DNA of 64,000 nucleotides, from the NCBI RefSeq assembly GCF_018829635.1, contig NZ_JAHKKG010000001.1:248001-312000 (forward strand), written 5' to 3'. Below are positions 62,014 to 64,000 of the stretch, one piece after another. The number at the start of each line of letters is the position of its first letter. The first letter of the stretch is position 1. A program made the translations under genes and the position numbers. Source of the stretch: Paractinoplanes bogorensis (GTDB lineage Bacteria > Actinomycetota > Actinomycetes > Mycobacteriales > Micromonosporaceae). Below the pieces are notes generated by a model. That model was not told the DNA's origin. It worked only from the letters and a program-made list of their open reading frames with translations, and ran no database searches.

Positions 62014-62446
62014 CCAGATCGTCGAAGAGGGCGCGGTTGAAGGCGTTCATCCCCGGCAGCCCGCGCAGGTCGAAGAACCGCAGGTCGACCGTCTCCGGGT
62101 CGGCCCGGTCGAGCCGCCCTGACCACGACTCGGCGCGGTAGGTCACCGAGATGACCTGGCACTGGTCCCCGTTGGGATAGACCAGGAGACACTCCGGACC
62201 CGATCGGGCCATCAGCAGCGTCAGTTCGCCGGCGAGCAGGCCGGTCTCCTCCCGGAGTTCCCGGCGGGCGGCCTCCTCGAGCCGCTCACCCGGTTCCACC
62301 GCACCACCCGGGATGCACCACGTGCGGTCGTCGGAGCGCTGCTGCAGGAGGATGCGCCCGCGGTCGTCCCGGACGAGCACACCGGCCGCTGCGACCACCA
62401 GCGGTTCGTGGCCGACCAGCGGGCGCAGTCTCTCCACGTAGGACAT
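61991..62446 (-). CDS. NUDIX hydrolase
   Basis: A 151-residue NUDIX protein. The Nudix box runs from GGAVEPGERLEE to RRELREETGLL with the metal-binding Glu residues in place. VLVRDDRGRILLQQRSDD precedes it. Substrate is unknown, with nucleotide diphosphate derivatives usual for the family. The ATG at 62446 gives the family N-terminus; the frame is open further upstream across the dehydrogenase gene but that is noncoding in this frame. The 3' end overlaps the tetR-like gene by 23 bp. Confidence 0.87.
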   Translation of the reverse strand: MSYVERLRPLVGHEPLVVAAAGVLVRDDRGRILLQQRSDDRTWCIPGGAVEPGERLEEAARRELREETGLLAGELTLLMARSGPECLLVYPNGDQCQVISVTYRAESWSGRLDRADPETVDLRFFDLRGLPGMNAFNRALFDDLATGGHLH

Positions 62447-62460
62447 GCCGGGAGCATAGG

Positions 62461-63702
62461 TCAGAGGCGGTGTGCCTCCGGATGGGTCGTCGCACCGCGG
62501 GTGTCGAAGAAGCGCTTGGCCACGGCGGCCAGCCGATCCACCTCGTACGCGCGATGGTTCTGCACCAGGATCACCAGGTCGGCCGCGGCCACCGCACCCA
62601 GCACATCGTCGGTGCCGGGGACGATCCAATCCCGCACGTACGGGTCGTGGAACGTGACCGCTGCACCGAGCGACTGCAGGTGCCGGGCCAGCGGCGCAGC
62701 CGGCGATTCCCGCTGGTCGGCGATGTCCGGCTTGTAGGTCACGCCCAGCAGCAGGATCGACGCGCCGTGGACGGCCTGGCCGTCGGCGTTCAGCAGGTTC
62801 TGGGCGCGACGGGCCACATAGGACGGCATGGTCGCGTTGATCTCCTGGGCCAGTTCCACGAAGCGGAACGGGTAGCCGAGCCGGCTGCGGACGTTGTGCG
62901 ACAGGTAGTTCGGGTCGATCGGGATGCAGTGCCCGCCCACTCCGGGACCGGGATAGAACGCCTGGAAGCCGAACGGTTTGGTGGACGCGGCGCGGATCAC
63001 GTCCCACAGGTCGATGTCGAGCTCGTGGCAGAACCGGGCCATCTCGTTGACCAGCGCGATGTTGACATGCCGGTAGGTGTTCTCCAGCAGCTTCGCGGTT
63101 TCCGCTTCGCGGGTTCCTCTCGTACGGACCACGGTGTCGACGAATCGCCCGTAGAACTCGGCGGCGCGGTCAGTGCAGGACGGGCTGAATCCACCGACCA
63201 CCTTGGGGGTGTTGCGCGCGCCGAACACCGGATTGCCGGGATCGATGCGCTCGGGCGAGAACGCCAGATGGAAGTCGACGCCCGCGGTCAGCCCGGAGAG
63301 CGATTCGAGCAACGGCCGTACGACCTCGTCGGTGGTGCCCGGATAGGTGGTCGACTCCAGCACCACGAGCATGCCCGGCCGCAGGTTGCGCCCGATCGCC
63401 GCGACGGCCCCGCGCACCGCGGTCAGGTCGGGCCCGTCACCCTCGGCGAGCGGCGTCGGCACGCAGATCACCGCGGCGTCACACGAGGCGATCAGAGTCT
63501 CGTCGGTGGTCGGTGTGAAAGCCGACATGGCCGCGATGTCGGCGTCGGTCAGGTCGTCGACGTGGGACCGGCCGGCGGCCAGCGCGGCGACCACGTCGGC
63601 GCGCACGTCGTATCCGAGCACGGACAGTCCGGCCCGCACGGCCTGCTGGGCGAGCGGCAGTCCGACGTAGCCCAGCCCGAGGATGACGACGTCGTATCTC
63701 AT
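62461..63702 (-). CDS. UDP-sugar 6-dehydrogenase (UDP-ManNAc/UDP-glucose dehydrogenase family)
   Basis: A 413-residue NAD-dependent enzyme making a UDP-uronic acid. VVILGLGYVGLPLAQQAVRAG is the NAD Rossmann motif, VLESTTYPGTTDEVV and AFSPERIDPGNP follow, KLLENTYRHVNIALVNE and PGPGVGGHCIPIDPNYL contain the catalytic Lys/Asn and Cys, and GVTYKPDIADQRESPA is the C-terminal domain. The pattern is closest to WecC/WbpA (UDP-HexNAc) types. The ATG overlaps the stop of the Stealth gene, so both belong to one glycan or capsule operon. Confidence 0.9.
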   Translation of the reverse strand: MRYDVVILGLGYVGLPLAQQAVRAGLSVLGYDVRADVVAALAAGRSHVDDLTDADIAAMSAFTPTTDETLIASCDAAVICVPTPLAEGDGPDLTAVRGAVAAIGRNLRPGMLVVLESTTYPGTTDEVVRPLLESLSGLTAGVDFHLAFSPERIDPGNPVFGARNTPKVVGGFSPSCTDRAAEFYGRFVDTVVRTRGTREAETAKLLENTYRHVNIALVNEMARFCHELDIDLWDVIRAASTKPFGFQAFYPGPGVGGHCIPIDPNYLSHNVRSRLGYPFRFVELAQEINATMPSYVARRAQNLLNADGQAVHGASILLLGVTYKPDIADQRESPAAPLARHLQSLGAAVTFHDPYVRDWIVPGTDDVLGAVAAADLVILVQNHRAYEVDRLAAVAKRFFDTRGATTHPEAHRL

Positions 63703-64000
63703 CGAGCCTCCACCGGACGGAGCGCACTTACCGGCGTACGAGGGGAAGGGGTTGATCTTGGTGGTGATTCCCAGCGTGATGGTGCCGGGAGATAGGCCGG
63801 CAGGAACTCGGCCAGCATGGCGGCCTGCTCGGCCATCTCGTCCGGCCCGGAGGCGGTGTCGTTGAGGCAGAACGCGTCCAGGTGCCGCCGGTGCAGCAGC
63901 CGGGCCAGGTGGAACGGGGTCGCCGGGTCGGCCAGATCGGTGTAGAGATAGCTGATCTGGCCGGGGGCGGCGCGGCCGGTGAGATAGGCGTAGTACTGCT
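63699..64000 (-). CDS. Stealth-family sugar-phosphotransferase, C-terminal part
   Basis: About 100 C-terminal residues are in the window; the start lies beyond base 64000. QISYLYTDLADPATPFHLARLL, LDAFCLNDTASGPDE and LAEFLPAYLPAPSRWE match the conserved CR4-like end of Stealth proteins, which transfer hexose-1-phosphate in capsule or wall polysaccharide synthesis. A 25-residue Ser/Pro/Arg tail follows. Its stop overlaps the dehydrogenase ATG (ATGA). Confidence 0.75.
   Translation of the reverse strand, partial: QYYAYLTGRAAPGQISYLYTDLADPATPFHLARLLHRRHLDAFCLNDTASGPDEMAEQAAMLAEFLPAYLPAPSRWESPPRSTPSPRTPVSALRPVEAR

Overview
The window is very GC-rich, uses many GTG starts and is packed with stop/start overlaps (ATGA, GTGA). 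Its gene order is that of a high-GC actinomycete. Gene content (sepIVA, DUF3515, LPxTG protein, GlnR-type ammonium regulation) and the 'cgtacg'-rich style suggest Micromonosporaceae, for example Actinoplanes or a relative; this genus-level placement is an inference. From 1 to about 34.35 kb the order ddl, thiL, rpmB, DAK2/fakA-like, recG, rsmD, coaD, sepIVA, DUF177, rpmF, plsX, rnc, mutM, smc, ftsY, amtB, glnK, glnD matches the conserved actinobacterial housekeeping backbone (ddl to glnD in Streptomyces).

Within the backbone there are small insertions. A 163-bp palindromic MITE-like element sits exactly in the junction of the ddl and DUF3515 stop codons. Two consensus DnaA boxes lie in the rpmB/fakA intergenic region. 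Short tandem repeats lie inside fakA and at the start of recG. A three-gene operon between mutM and smc (PelF-like glycosyltransferase, PelG-like membrane protein, spherulin-4-type hydrolase) looks like a minimal Pel/galactosaminogalactan-type exopolysaccharide system. A HAD/HEAT pair and a PhoD-type phosphatase separate smc from ftsY. amtB-glnK-glnD forms the nitrogen-sensing group, with a good GlnR box upstream of amtB.

After glnD, where ffh is normally expected, the window enters accessory DNA. Positions 34.4-48.1 kb hold a glycan locus made of duplicated parts: two GT-A/GT-B fusion glycosyltransferases, two GT-B-like proteins each followed by a coiled-coil partner, two membrane-anchored methyltransferase-like proteins, one large polytopic membrane protein and a CAP-domain secreted protein. 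It is bounded on the right by a complete GGDEF-EAL membrane protein. Then follow an MFS exporter and a polyprenyl-phosphate glycosyltransferase with a GtrA flippase-like protein.

Positions 53.0-57.5 kb form a resorcinol/hydroxyquinol catabolic operon: an AraC regulator, a single-chain fusion of maleylacetate reductase with hydroxyquinol 1,2-dioxygenase, and a flavin phenol hydroxylase. VOC, DUF1877-like and nitroreductase genes follow. A 60-nt leader that could fold over its own Shine-Dalgarno is shared by the MFS gene and a small unknown gene at 58.98 kb. At 61.1-62.0 kb a true TetR-class repressor faces a 61-residue ORF and a quinone oxidoreductase across two near-canonical tet operators. 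The right edge enters a capsule-type locus (nucleotide-sugar dehydrogenase and a Stealth phosphotransferase). No rRNA, tRNA or CRISPR array was recognised.
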